Shown: positions 20,521 through 31,632 of the stretch, piece by piece
Layout of the letters: each line of letters opens with the position of its first letter
Numbering within the stretch: the stretch's first letter is position 1
DNA from: Symbiodinium natans
Taxonomy: Eukaryota; Sar; Dinophyceae; Suessiales; Symbiodiniaceae
Direction of reading: 5' to 3'
Assembly (NCBI GenBank): GCA_905221605.1
Contig: CAJNDS010002771.1
Coordinates: forward strand, 219,173-283,172
Length of the DNA: 64,000 nt
Translations under genes and position numbers: made by a program
Notes under the pieces: generated by a model
The model's input: only the letters and a program-made list of their open reading frames with translations
What the model was told of the DNA's origin: nothing
The model's database searches: none

Positions 20521-21740
20521 CCCTTGACAGTTCTACATCTTGCCATTTTGGTTGGATTCTATTCCTAGATGTGTGTTCCATCCTCCTGTTGGAAGATGAA
20601 ACTGAACTCTCACATACTGCAAACAACGTTCGTCCTACTCCCTTGGAAACAGGGCTTGCGCAGACACACGTGGGCAAATACAACGACACAAGAATGTGCT
20701 TGAAACGAATCACCTTAGCAACTTCAAAGGTCGCTTGGGTCAATGACAGTCAATGAGGCCAAGTCAGACAGGATAGTCCATCCTGCGTTTTGTTCATCTA
20801 AGTAGTTGTGTGTCTTGAACCCCATCGCTGTTTTGGAAATAAGCTCCTTACATGGGAAATTCTTTGGGCAACAGAGATTGTGGAAGAAACGACCAAGGCA
20901 TCCATCTGCTCCAAGCTGGCACGTCACAACGTGACCAAAAGCCCCAGGAGTGCCTTCTTAATTGTTGAATACGGCAGTAATCGAACATGGAGACTCTGCA
21001 GTTCTTCAGCAACCTTTTCTCTCACGCGCAAAATCAAAGAAAGCTCAGAGCCATAACAGCTCTCTGGCAGGGCAGAATGTGTGGCATCCGCGTGACACTG
21101 CATCTCGGGCAGTTGCGGGTGCATGGCCGTGCTGAACACAATGTCTGGTGAACACAATGTCTGACCTCACGCAGATATGGACTGTGATGGTGTGCAGCTC
21201 ACTGGCCTCCTCTTGCGAACCGGCTCTTCAGCCCCTTGCCTTGCTCGGTCCTGTGCGAGGGGATCCTCCCCGAACTTGTCTTTTTGCAGGGGGCGCACAC
21301 GCGCCCGCCTGCCTATGCCAGGCCAATGAGCATGTGGGCTTGTCGCTTTCCCCTTGTGCTGTTGTGTCCTTGCGCCGCCCTCAGAAGTAGGGACGGCGTC
21401 TTTGCCGTTTTGTTTTGTCGTGGCTCCTAGCCAATTCTGCCAGCTGACATGTGGCAGCGTTGGTTGCTTGGAGCGCCCTGGCTCTGTCAATCTTGCCGGA
21501 AACCGGAAAGAATGAACAGAAGCACCGAACTAAGTGGCTGCGGGCGTGTAGGGTGCTCTGTTACTTTCACACGGTTAAATGGCACGAGACCTAGGTTTTC
21601 GTGCTATGTTGACGAAAAAACATGGTTGTTGGACATCCAGGAAACTACTGCATTCAGGAGAAGATTACACTCTGTTTTGTTTGGAGTGCGCATCGAGAAG
21701 CGACACTGGAGCCGTATCGAGAGGTCAGCGTCTGCAAAGC
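20521..21740. other. Intron-like stretch
   Basis: No supported exon, RNA gene or mobile element. One local direct repeat: GAACACAATGTCTG occurs twice around 21134-21163. Confidence 0.35.
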
Positions 21741-21748
21741 CGCGAGTG

Positions 21749-23026
21749 CATGGCACCCAGTGAAGAAGCGTGCGAAGCAGATGCCATGGCAGAGCTCCCT
21801 TTCGACTCTCCAGTGAAGATAGCTCAAAGGGTGGCTGTCCAGAGCCCGGGTGGTGCGATGCAAAAGAGTAGAATACAGAGAAGGAGAACCAGGGCGCGAC
21901 GCTTCCAACTCCTCGACAGGGAATGTGGACAGGCCTTGCAGTGCAGCCGGCAGCGACACACCTCACAGCCGCAGTATGATGACTGCTGACAGCGCCAAAG
22001 CGAGCCATGCTGTGCTGAAGCTGTGCTACATGAAGGTGGACTTGAGGACCCTGAAAAAGTCTCAAAAGACCGGAAAATCGCAGCATCTACCAGGGCGCCC
22101 TATGCGCCCGCCACCAACTAAGTTGCATCCACTCTCGGCACTCCCGAAGCTAGCTTCAGAACTGACGTGGTCAGACGTTGAGCATCGTTGAGACCATCGG
22201 GCTGTAACGTAAGAGGGTGAGGCGATGCATGACGCCAAGCTCTTCATTCGCTGGAAGCCGCCCCCGTTCTCCGTGCCAGCACAAAGTGTGAGCCTCTTCG
22301 TTGTATGTTCGCTCAAACTTTGTAGAATCCCCCTGCCTGAAAAAGGGGACAACATGCAAAACATGTTGGCTAGAACTGTGCATGTGCGCTGGGAAACAGT
22401 GTGTCACACCAACACACAGACAACAACTGCAAGTCTGGACCTGCATACTACTGCACATCTACTGCACTTCGATTTCTATCATGGTTTTCCACGATGCTCA
22501 CGCGCCCTTCTTTCCAGGCACATGCTGAAGCATTGTCGGCATTGGCCACTGCACCCTCGCCATACTCAGACAAGGTGTTGACATGCCAGAACTTACGAAT
22601 AAGAAAGGTCAAGCAAGCGGGCCAGGTGTCATTGCTGGAACGCCCAGCCCTGCCGCAAGTACTGAGAGTGCGGAGGCGCCAGTTTAGCATAATTAGCTTT
22701 TGCCCAGACCACAAGCTTTCGCAACTTCCGTGAGGCCAAGCAGTCGGCACGGTGAAGACAAGCGAGACCTTGACACGATGCCGGGCCACAGTCCGGGCAC
22801 TGCGAGCCCAAACATGGGGCTCTCCATCAATGCCAGCCACGCCGCAGAAACCAAAGGCTGGCTTCGTAGTAGCATAAGTCCCTTCCGCCGAACTGCGTGT
22901 CAGACGAAAGAAGGGGTGAGTGCATCCAAGCCTGCACACACTTGCGCAGGGCCAGCCGGTCCTGATGATGAGAATGGCCTGCAGGGCCTTTTGAAATACG
23001 CGTCCGATGAGAGCTCTGAGGACTGA
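21749..23026 (+). CDS. Possible exons with disordered, acidic C-terminus
   Basis: The frame around 21749-21925 reads MAPSEEACEADAMAELPF and a basic stretch RIQRRRTRARRFQLLDRE. A short island at about 22519-22578 reads AHAEALSALATAPSPYSDK after a CAG. From about 22755 the frame runs DKRDLDTMPGHSPGTASPN to a stop at 23026 with the acidic ending LKYASDESSED, which looks like a real protein C-terminus. If so, one gene ends here. I do not recognise the protein. Alternatively these are chance open segments within a larger intron. Confidence 0.3.
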
Positions 23027-23069
23027 GGTTTTATGAATGCCTTGGAAGCATTTCCGGGTATGGACATGG

Positions 23070-24544
23070 TCAGGACGAGGTCGAAGCTGATGAGGAAGAC
23101 AGTGAAAGTGAATGACGTATGCTCATTTGGCCATGTGATGCTTCGGGCATCAAAACAGAGGGAATCGTGCTCTTACATGATTGGAGCATTGCCGCGGTGT
23201 TCTGCAGTAACCTGAGCGGCGATGATGTGGTGGGACTGCAAATTGAGGCAAAAGATTCGACACATGGTCAACTTGAAGGAGGAGTGGCTGTGAGCGAAAT
23301 TGAGCGAAGTTGTCTGATCCATCTCATGTGCAACGGCTTTGTCAGACGGTCATATTCCTATTGTATTAACTTTGAGCGTGTAATGGCTCCTGAGAGGAAA
23401 ACAAAGAGTTGCGGGATCAGCTCAAGAAGGTCAGCTGATGCTGCGATGCCGTGGCTATCATTCTCTTGAGCCATTTGCCGTCCCCCCACCCATGCCTTTT
23501 TTGTTTTGTGCAGGCCAAGCAGCGCATAACCCAACTGGGGGCTCCAAGCTCACAAGGGTCTTGCTAAGCGTTGGTCCCTGTGCAAAAGCGTTTGAGGTAT
23601 CACGTAAAGGAGAAGGCTTGCTTGAAGCGCTGGCCTCGTTCTCGCATTCGCACGGTGCAGGCACGGCTTTGTGGCTTTGTACTTTCAGTTGCCTCCGGCC
23701 GTATGACACTTTACGATAGGCGATCAGCTTTCTGTTCCTGCGAGCCCCTGGGCACCCGAAACACCAGCGAAAGGCTGGAAGCATGTGGAAGCAGTGATCT
23801 GCCACGTGTCCACGCGATGCTCAATTTCAATATGTTTTACATGCCTAGACGGACATCATGTCGCAGGCGCAGAGACGCGAACTCCCAAACGCCCTGGAAC
23901 CCCAACGCGGAAGCCAGCGTTGACCCCTCAGCCTGAGATGGACAAGGAAGCATAGAAAACAGGGCCGTGCATGGGGTGATGCGGGCCCCTGACTTCCATG
24001 CAGCCTGCGTCAAACGCAAGCCAAGTTCCGCTCGCGGGGCTCGGTCGAATCCTCTTGAGGACTGGGGGATTGAAGCATGTTGAAGCGCACACTCGTGCCG
24101 CATTATGCCGTTGGGCTTGAAGGTTAAGTAAGGGACAGGGGTCGAGGGTTGGGGGAGACAGTTCAGGACGGCTTGCTGTGAAAAGATTCCGGGCATGATG
24201 CGCAGCTATCACTGTTTTTGCTGAACTGGGGGGAGGGACAGGGAGCCCTGATGCAGAAAGGGTGATGTACGTAGGGTGCCCGGGGAGAGGGGTAACCTTT
24301 TTCGTATTTCGTGTATTCATCTGGAAATCTCAGTTCAGAATGTGAAAGCAGATTGACGAGGAGGAGTACCAGGTGCGCATGGTCGAGGAAGAGCGCAGGC
24401 GCCAAATGCAGGAGCTAGATATTGCACTTGTGCTTTCTCAAGGGGCCGTGCTCATAATGTGGCTCACAATTCAGGATCGTGCGGTGGAGCGCGTGCAGAC
24501 AGACTTCCAGCACTTCATTGCATTGATTGAGAGAGTTTCTTGAC
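23070..24544 (+). CDS. Coiled-coil and acidic exons, continued
   Basis: Islands: [13 protein letters not shown] then stop (about 23072-23113), [11 protein letters not shown] (about 23398-23431, followed by GTCAGC), [20 protein letters not shown] (about 23881-23945, ending at a stop), [20 protein letters not shown] (about 24346-24420) and [20 protein letters not shown] (about 24476-24538). The [17 protein letters not shown] piece is a strong charged helix. Two stop-terminated acidic or proline-rich tails in this interval hint at alternative ends or at more than one gene. Exon joins cannot be fixed by reading. Confidence 0.38.
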
Positions 24545-25014
24545 GGCACAGATCTGCACAGCCACCCGTGCGCCACTGCTTCAGATTGCCACCAATGCGC
24601 TGCCCCAAACAGATGTTGATCTGAGACCCTGTGGGATTAGGAGAGGGGGGAGAAGATCCAGTGCGAGTGTTGGGGCGCAGCAGACTTGCCTGACAGCCTG
24701 ACAGTGCCTCCTTTTTGATTGATTGTCGCTATATTGCAGAAAGAAGGCCGACAAGGCTGCAGCTTTGACTCTTAAGATGGCCTTCGTGCTTTTTGCTGGC
24801 ACTTTATCACTCGGCAACGAAGGATGTCGTCTGGACTTGGCCACAAGTGCGAACGCTGCAGCCGTTGAACTTTGGGTGGGTTTTAGAATTGTATCATGCC
24901 TCGACATGCATGTTGCTTCATGAATAGCTTCTCCTGTGGGCACTTGGCAAGTTTTTGCTTCGGCCCTGGCTACTTTCAATGTTCGCAGCGCCGTACCTTT
25001 CGTAGCATAACATT

Positions 25015-26190
25015 TCCTTTCAATCTTTCGCTTGAGCAGAGCATTCAGCATATGCGATTCCACATCCGTGACGTTGGACAACACCTTCTGGACCACGTGT
25101 TGCGGGGACTTTCTGCTCAGAGTCCCTACCTGGTAGATTCAGACTTCTCAATGAGTTTCGAGCTAGAGCCAGGGGTAAGATGTATTTTCGAGTGCGCGGT
25201 GCGGAGTCAAGCGCTATGAGTAGAAATTTGCGAGTGCGTGAAAAGACGTATGTTTGTTTATGAGAAACAAAATGTGGAGCAATCATGGCTGCGAATACAG
25301 AGATGGAGCAAGACTCGTGGAAGTAGATCTACTTGCCGAGTAACGTCGCCCCATGGCAAAAGTGCGTGAGATAATGTGCGTGTCATGAAAAACTGCCCCC
25401 GGCATCTGGGGATCTTCTGTTGGATTTCTCCTGGGGTTCTGGATGGACTACTGATGGACTTATGGCCATCCCAGTAAGAGTCGATTTGAAGACCATGGAC
25501 CATCCCGAGTGTATGGGGAGGCGATGTGGGAGAATGTGCACTCTTCTTTTTTTCGACGGGCAGCATTGCTAGCTTAGCTGGCTCAAGACTTGGGTTTGCA
25601 GCGTAACACAGCCTACTTGTGTGTGGAGCTTGGTGACCTCAGTTGTTTTAATCATGTTGTTGTTGCCCTTGCTGTTGGAAACTTGTTGTTGGTCGTTTGT
25701 GGTCTGTGTTATTTGATGTCCGTCGTCCGTTCTGTGTTGTGTGTTGCTTATTTATTATGTTATTATTTTCCCATAGCCATGTTCACCTTTTCCCGTGTGT
25801 TTTTACACTTTTACGTTGTGCTTCTTTGTCGGGTGGAGAACCAATCGAAATCGCTAAGGTCGTCAACAAACGAAGCGATCATTTTTAGACTCCCGTGTTC
25901 AAGTTGTTCATCCACATGGCGGGAATCCCGAACAGACATCCGCACTCAAACGGAGGTTTCACAAAACCATGCAACTAACAACTAACCTTCACTCAGGCTG
26001 TGCTGTCCGAAGATCGCGTGGAAGACTCGCCCAATCCAGCTGCGCGGCACCTATATACTTGGGTGAGGTTCCAGACATGCAATGGTCAAGGAGGAGGAAC
26101 GTTGGCCGCTGTCGTAAGGCATTGCTGGAACGGCTTCGGGCCATGGCTAGCAAGCAAGGACTCGACATCACCGATGTGGAGCCAGGCGCA
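25015..26190 (+). CDS. Possible exons of unknown protein
   Basis: The frame at about 25018-25172 reads LSLEQSIQHMRFHIRDVGQH and LVDSDFSMSFELEPG and is followed by GTAAGA, a good donor. Another island at about 25997-26060 (AVLSEDRVEDSPNPAARHL) is followed by GTGAGG. A third at about 26083-26185 reads RRRNVGRCRKALLERLRAMA and KQGLDITDVEPGA. The first is less coiled-coil-like and more globular than its neighbours. No family recognised. The T-rich 25590-25870 stretch between them is intron-like. Confidence 0.35.
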
Positions 26191-26968
26191 TGTTCGCCAC
26201 AAACCCATCAGCAGTCATGCGGTTGGATAGTTCAAAGCGGGTTCAGGTTCAGTGATTTTTCCACAGGAGCGAACGAACACTGTCAAGATGAAGATGAGTC
26301 ACAGTAACTGGACTTGGCCGCCGAGTTGGGCTCTCAGCGAATGATGGCTCTGATGACGTTATTCCGTTATGTCTGCTGAAGTTGGGGTGGACCGTTCAAG
26401 TCCGAAGGCGCAACGCGCGGCTGCAGGACGGCGACAGCTTTGCTTTATATCGGTTGTTCAGAATCCGCACGGCGGGGTGCTCACAGGTCGGAAAGTGTGG
26501 GGACACTGCCCGAGATTGAAGAAGTGACAAACAGCAGCGCATGGCGTTCACTGCCAGTCGATCCTTGAGGTGTAAGGCAATTCGTAATTTAATGTCTCCA
26601 TGCACCGGAGATTGCATGAGTCTTGCGGATCGCTTGAATCCGCAAAGCCGCAAAAAAGCAGCTAGCCACAGTACCTGCGACTGCCGGCAGAAGCTGACTG
26701 CATCCATCTTTCTTGCTCCAGTCAACATAGATTGCCCTCTCCTATTTTGCATAGAGTGACTGATTCTGCGTGCGCCAGAATTTGTGAGATGGGCTCGCGG
26801 GTGGGTGATATATGGTGATATGATTGAAATGCTTCAATGGAACGTGTCACATGAGTAGCACCAGTTTTCGTCAATAGAATCCAGCACTCGGCGATTGACA
26901 AGCATTGGGATTGTAGGTGCAAGGATGAAACAGGACAAGAAAACGAGTTAAAACGAGTACAGTGAGCC
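26191..26968. other. Spacer before a new plus-strand start
   Basis: No convincing exon, apart from a short charged piece (LDLAAELGSQRMMALM, about 26308-26356). A promoter is not recognisable; dinoflagellate promoters lack a reliable TATA box. Confidence 0.3.
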
Positions 26969-27435
26969 ATGGCTCAAAGTGCTGTAAGATGGCCGCGGTT
27001 TTGCGTACTTCTGGCTTTGGGAAGTACCTGCTTTGTACAGCTGGCTTCGAACTTCGTGTTCGGAAGATCGCACCAACAGCAGCGCTCGAGGTGGAGAGCA
27101 GCACCCGTTCTTGCCGTGGCTAGCACTCCTGATGTTGACCTGGACACGGAGCTTGGAATTTTGGCTCCTCTACCTCACGCGGGACTATCAAGATACAAAG
27201 GAGCTTCCTTTGATGCGGAGGCCGCGCGCAATAGTTGACTTCTTGAGTAGCTTGATTGTGACGGCTTTTTGTGCTCTGAGGCCTGCGGCGAGGCATGTGA
27301 AGCGCTGGCAGCAGCGATTGGCGAAGGCAATGAGCAGCAGGTCGATGGCCTCATCACAGCACTGAAGCTGATGATGCCGCCTTGCAGCGGGGCCGAGCAA
27401 GCCATGGGGCCCCCTCGGGATGACTTCATTCTCAG
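26969..27435 (+). CDS. N-terminal exon(s) with signal/plastid-type leader
   Basis: ATG at 26969 in the context GCCATGG. The protein starts MAQSAVRWPRFCVLLALG and continues to CFVQLAS, a short basic n-region and a hydrophobic h-region as in signal peptides. SNFVFGRSHQQQRSRWRAA follows, a Phe-containing, Arg/Ser/Gln-rich stretch. In peridinin dinoflagellates, plastid proteins carry a signal peptide followed by such a transit peptide with an early Phe motif, so plastid targeting is possible. The frame stops at 27236. The same frame reopens with CEALAAAIGEGNEQQVDGL (27293-27350), suggesting a short intron around 27215-27260. A donor-like GTGCTT follows CTCAG at 27437. The mature protein is not recognised; TPR exons lie 1-4 kb downstream on the same strand. 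Confidence 0.5.
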
Positions 27436-28308
27436 GTGCTTGCCTTCTTCCCTGCGATCCTGCCTACCTGCCTACCCTCCCAGCATCATCTCCAATTCAG
27501 AGAACAGAGAATCGAATTCTAACTTTGTGGAGAATTGGGGAGTGGGGGTTATAGCAGTATGGTGTATTGGAGGATGTTGGGGTGTTGTCCCGCGTGTGCC
27601 TCTTTGTGTTCATTGCCAAAATGTAGAGCAGGCCAGTACCTCTGACCTAAGAGAACCAAGACGGTGAGTGCCTAGTCTGGCAGAAAGAAAGTAGGACTGA
27701 GATTCTGTAGTGGTAGGATGAAGTAGCGCTGCCCGCTGCCCAGACACGAGTCGGTGGTTCAAGAGGTCTGGGTGGTTGGTGTTCCTTTGCTACTGATTCT
27801 GAGTTCCTGGCATCCTCCTTGTTCTTGACAGGTGTGCGAGTTTGATGCCTGCCTCTCGTGCTTGTCTTTGTGCCATTTGGTGACTTGTGCTTGGTTCTTG
27901 AAGCTGCAGCATCTGAGTGCTCCTATGTTATGCTGCCGTTCTGTACGTGGTGCAGTCTTCATCGGTCTTCTTTTGTCTCGGGATTGGCGCATGATGTCAA
28001 AGATGGGCCGGATGGTTTTCGGCCTTGTGCCGTGCTTCTGTGGGTCGTAGGCTCCAAGCCTTCCCAAGCAGAGCCTCGAAGAAGGGATGCGATACGGGCC
28101 CATAACAGAAGGCCCAACTGCACTTGTTATAGGCAGGAGGGACTATGGTATGTACACCGGCATCTGTGTCCTGCACCCTTGCCCGCACTGCCAGTAGAAT
28201 ATGAATCCGTGCAGTTTTCGGCCATTGGTAAGTCCCTCCACGCAGCACGTGCGGGCGCATGGCCGTTGAAAAGCTTGCTGTTGCAGTGGTTTGCTGTCGG
28301 TTCATGCC
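27436..28308. other. Intron-like stretch with one possible exon
   Basis: Mostly no coding signal. A piece ending LPVEYESVQFSAIG at about 28231 is followed by GTAAGT, an excellent donor, so an exon probably ends there. Its start is unclear. Confidence 0.35.
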
Positions 28309-31300
28309 TATGTATGCATCAGGCCGGAGGTGCTGCAGTGGTCCGAGCAGGACTTCCTCGGCGGGCTTGAAGAGAACATGCGCATTGTCCAGGAATGTGA
28401 GGCCAAGTTTGCGCGAATGATGGCCTCACATCCCGAGGTGGGCTTGCTGCACCGGAAGGGGTTCTTTGCTGAGCCGGACAACTGTTCGCTGCAGACAGCC
28501 GCTGCTCTCAATGCGTTGCCCACCCTTGCATTGCCATACTTTGGCCAGCACTGGCGTTCTTGCTCTTGCTGATTGATATGAATTATCATTGTGGCCTAAA
28601 GAAGCAGCCAGGCGAGGTACCAAATGCCCCAGTGGCAGTTCGGCAACTGTGTTTCTAGATTGCGGTTCAAGATAGGCAAAAATGCAAGCAGCAACGGCCC
28701 ACAAGAAGCGGTCCCCAAATTAGCCACCTGCCCAGAGCACAATCAATTGAAGATCCCCAAAATATCCCGAACATCTGAGCCAGCCCTCGCACCGCTTCAC
28801 TTGATCCCCTTCCACAGTTGCCCGACTCGACCCAACTGCTCCAGTGAGATGCATGATTGCATGATGTCAGCTTCTGAGTATGCTATACTGGTGAGGGCTT
28901 CCGTGCACCTGAAGTTCTGGCGGCAGCTTTGGACCTCGCAGTTGTGTACTTGAAGAACTACGCCTTGGACAAGGCTCCGCAGGGTGTTCGCCGGACAAAA
29001 GGGAACCTGCCAGTTGGAGCAGGCCGATGCCCTCTATGAGGCCACCAAGCCGCACTGCCTGTCTCGTGGTTTGCCATGGAATGTCAAGTGGTTCCAAGAT
29101 TGTGCAACATTGAGGCACTGCCCTCAGGCCATGGCCATGACATGAGCATTGCTGTGACCCACGGTCGTTTCTGGGCATTCCTCTCTCTGGTAGCATGTCG
29201 CAGTTACACCGTGCCTGTTGATGATTCAGCACAGCACCAATCCATGGACGTTTGTCATGAAGGCATCGGCAGCATCATATGTCCATGTAGTCGACAGCCA
29301 TCGTCGTGCCTAGGTGTAAACAAAATCGCCAAGCCGAAGCAGCCCCAATGCTGGAAGAAGTTGCCAAACTGACGCCTCCACATGAGGCACGCCGGAATTT
29401 TCTGCTGCAGCCCGGCATTTGCTTGCTTGATTGTGGGTGTGAGTGTGTTTGTCGTTCGTGGGGTGAGCATTCTCCGTGCAGGCGACGCTGCGTAACCTGG
29501 GAACCGTATACAATCAGCTTCGAGAGCATGATAAAGCCAAAGTTTATTTTGATGCTGCAGCGGAGTTGGTCGGCAAGAGGACCGAACAGGCGCAACACCG
29601 AACTACTTATTAACGCCAGCCGCATGTCTGACCGTCAGCCTGACAGGGCAAGCTCCTGCTTGACAAGGAGGATCTGTGGAACATAGGCTTGGTCCATAAG
29701 AACAAGAAAAACTATGAAGAGGCTGCACCGATGTTGGAGCAGGCGTTGGAGAAATGGTTAAAAGAGGATCCAGAAGATGATGTCACTCTGGCAAAGCTCT
29801 ACGACTCAGTGGGCAGCTGCTATGACGAGATGGGCAGATATGAAGATGCCGTCGATGTTTTGCAGAAAGCCAAAACTCTGTATGACCGAAGTATTGGCAC
29901 AGAAAGCCCTTTGTACGGCAGCGCACGGCCCTAAGAAAGAACAGTCGCAAGTTCAGGCGCTGGTCGGCAGCTGGTCGGCAGCTCCAGTCAAGATGGGAGA
30001 TGCTGGGGGCTGAGGCTTGCGAGCGCCTGGCCAGAGCGCTTGTGCACGCGGAAGGCTCAGTCTTCTTGGGATCGTATCTGGAAAGTCTTCGACGCCTGGT
30101 CGCGACATGGTTGGGTGAATGACTCAGGCCCGTCAATATCAGGAAGGGCTCGACAACTTGATTGAAGCCTTCACAGTTATTGCACTGCAGGACGCCAGGT
30201 TTCATGGAGATAATGGAGCTTCTATTACGACTGCGGTTTTCGAGTGCTTGCAGGATGCAGTGCATCCTACGCCCTTGTTCGAGCTGCTGGGGATTGCCTT
30301 GGAGGAGATGGGAAATGTGTGCTGTAGTGCACAGGCTCGCGTGCAGGCAGCGCATTAGCGAATGTTAACATTGTTCATGCGGAATCCACTGAAGCAGATG
30401 CTGCTGCAATGTTAGGCTACGAGTGTTTGTCTTGTGCAAATGCACATGCACGGCAGCGTCGCCGCAGGAAATTCCCATCACCAAAGAGATTGACACGGCA
30501 GAGCTAGCACGGCTGGAGATGCCAATCCAAGCAGCTGTGAGAAACATGCCCTGGCCTTGGACTGTGAGATACTAGCTTATGCTTCTTCAAGTGTGTTGGG
30601 GATAGATGAAATTGTTACATGCAGTAAGGAGTGTGTTTTCATACAGTCAGGCCAGCATAACACATCGGGGCGAAAATGGCAACGATGTGTCGAACATTCT
30701 TTCTAGCAGCAAGACCCCCTTGGAGTGGGCTACTGCCTTGTCACAGACGCAGCCTCATGTCAATGCATTCGTGCGGCTATGTACACAACAGCCATATCAA
30801 AAGTCAGCTCGAAGGCATTACCGCGGTCTGGACCAAGACGGCAATTGTGGCGTAATTCTGCTGCATTGGAAGGATAGAAGGTCATGGCCTATCATGCCAT
30901 GCTCTGCGACAAAGCCGCCAGGTCTTGTTCGAACGGATGGCACGCGCTTTGGTGCTTTGCAGTCAAGCCGGAGGCAATGCGGCTGCACAGGCGGGATCTA
31001 GCATGCAATGCTTGAAGGATCTACTTTGTTCCGCTCACATCGCGCAGTGCAAAGTTGCACAGTCCAGGCACCCGTCGCATTACGAAACCATGTGCTTTCA
31101 GATCTGGCAGGCGGCTGCTTCGCAAAGACGAGGAACGGCGCGCGCGCTGCTGCGGCATGCCGCCCCATTAGTGGAGGCGGGTGTCCAGAAGTCTTTGCTG
31201 GCAGGGTTTTGGCCTTCCTGCTTTGCAGAGGCAGCCACCCGTGATGGTTTGGCGGATCTTACACATGTCTCTATGCTCATAGAGACGGAGCTGCAAGCGC

Positions 31301-31541
31301 TGGACAACCAAGATGCTGCAGCACGCCTAGCGATTGGGCCTGAGTCATCGCCACTTGCTGATGCGCAGCCGCGGATGCCCAGTGCATCCGGCGACGAAGG
31401 CGACATCCCCAAACAGCCCAAACAGAGTCAAGCTGGAGAGATGGACCAGGCATACCAGGCCACCATCCCGGAAGGCACCCAGGTGACATCACAAGCAACC
31501 ACAACCACCAGCGGAGCAACCGCAACATGGCGGCCAAGGTA
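28309..31541 (+). CDS. TPR-repeat protein, multi-exon
   Basis: Exon candidates in order: 28309-28572 (SEQDFLGGLEENMRIVQE, EAKFARMMASHPEVG), about 28903-29145 (AVVYLKNYALDKA; EQADALYEATKPHCLSRG), 29319-29389 (RQAEAAPMLEEVAKL), 29482-29594 (LRNLGTVYNQLREHDKA, VYFDAAAEL), 29647-29934 (LWNIGLVHKNKKNYEEAAPM; LYDSVGSCYDEMGRYEDAVD), about 30128-30350 (RQYQEGLDNLIEAF; ELLGIALEEMGNVC), about 30466-30545 (EIPITKEIDTAELARLEM) and 30923-31541 (LFERMARALVLCSQAGG to a Thr/Ser/Gln-rich tail, followed by GTAAGG). Repeats of the form 'L..(L/S)G..Y......Y..A...(L/F)..A' are tetratricopeptide repeats of the kinesin-light-chain-like style. TPRs form protein-binding scaffolds; the partner is unknown. It may share a transcript with the leader exon at 26969. 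Confidence 0.6.
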
Positions 31542-31632
31542 AGGCATGGCCAGGTACGGCCTCACCCGAAGCAGATGTGCAGGACAGTTTGTGCGGCTGA
31601 CCTGAAAGGTCCAGTTTGCCAGGTGAATGCTC

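Noticed and set aside
25570-25600. GGCTCAAG followed by gene-like sequence, as in a relic dinoflagellate spliced leader
   Set aside because: Only eight bases match the 3' end of the leader and the upstream CCATTTT part is absent.
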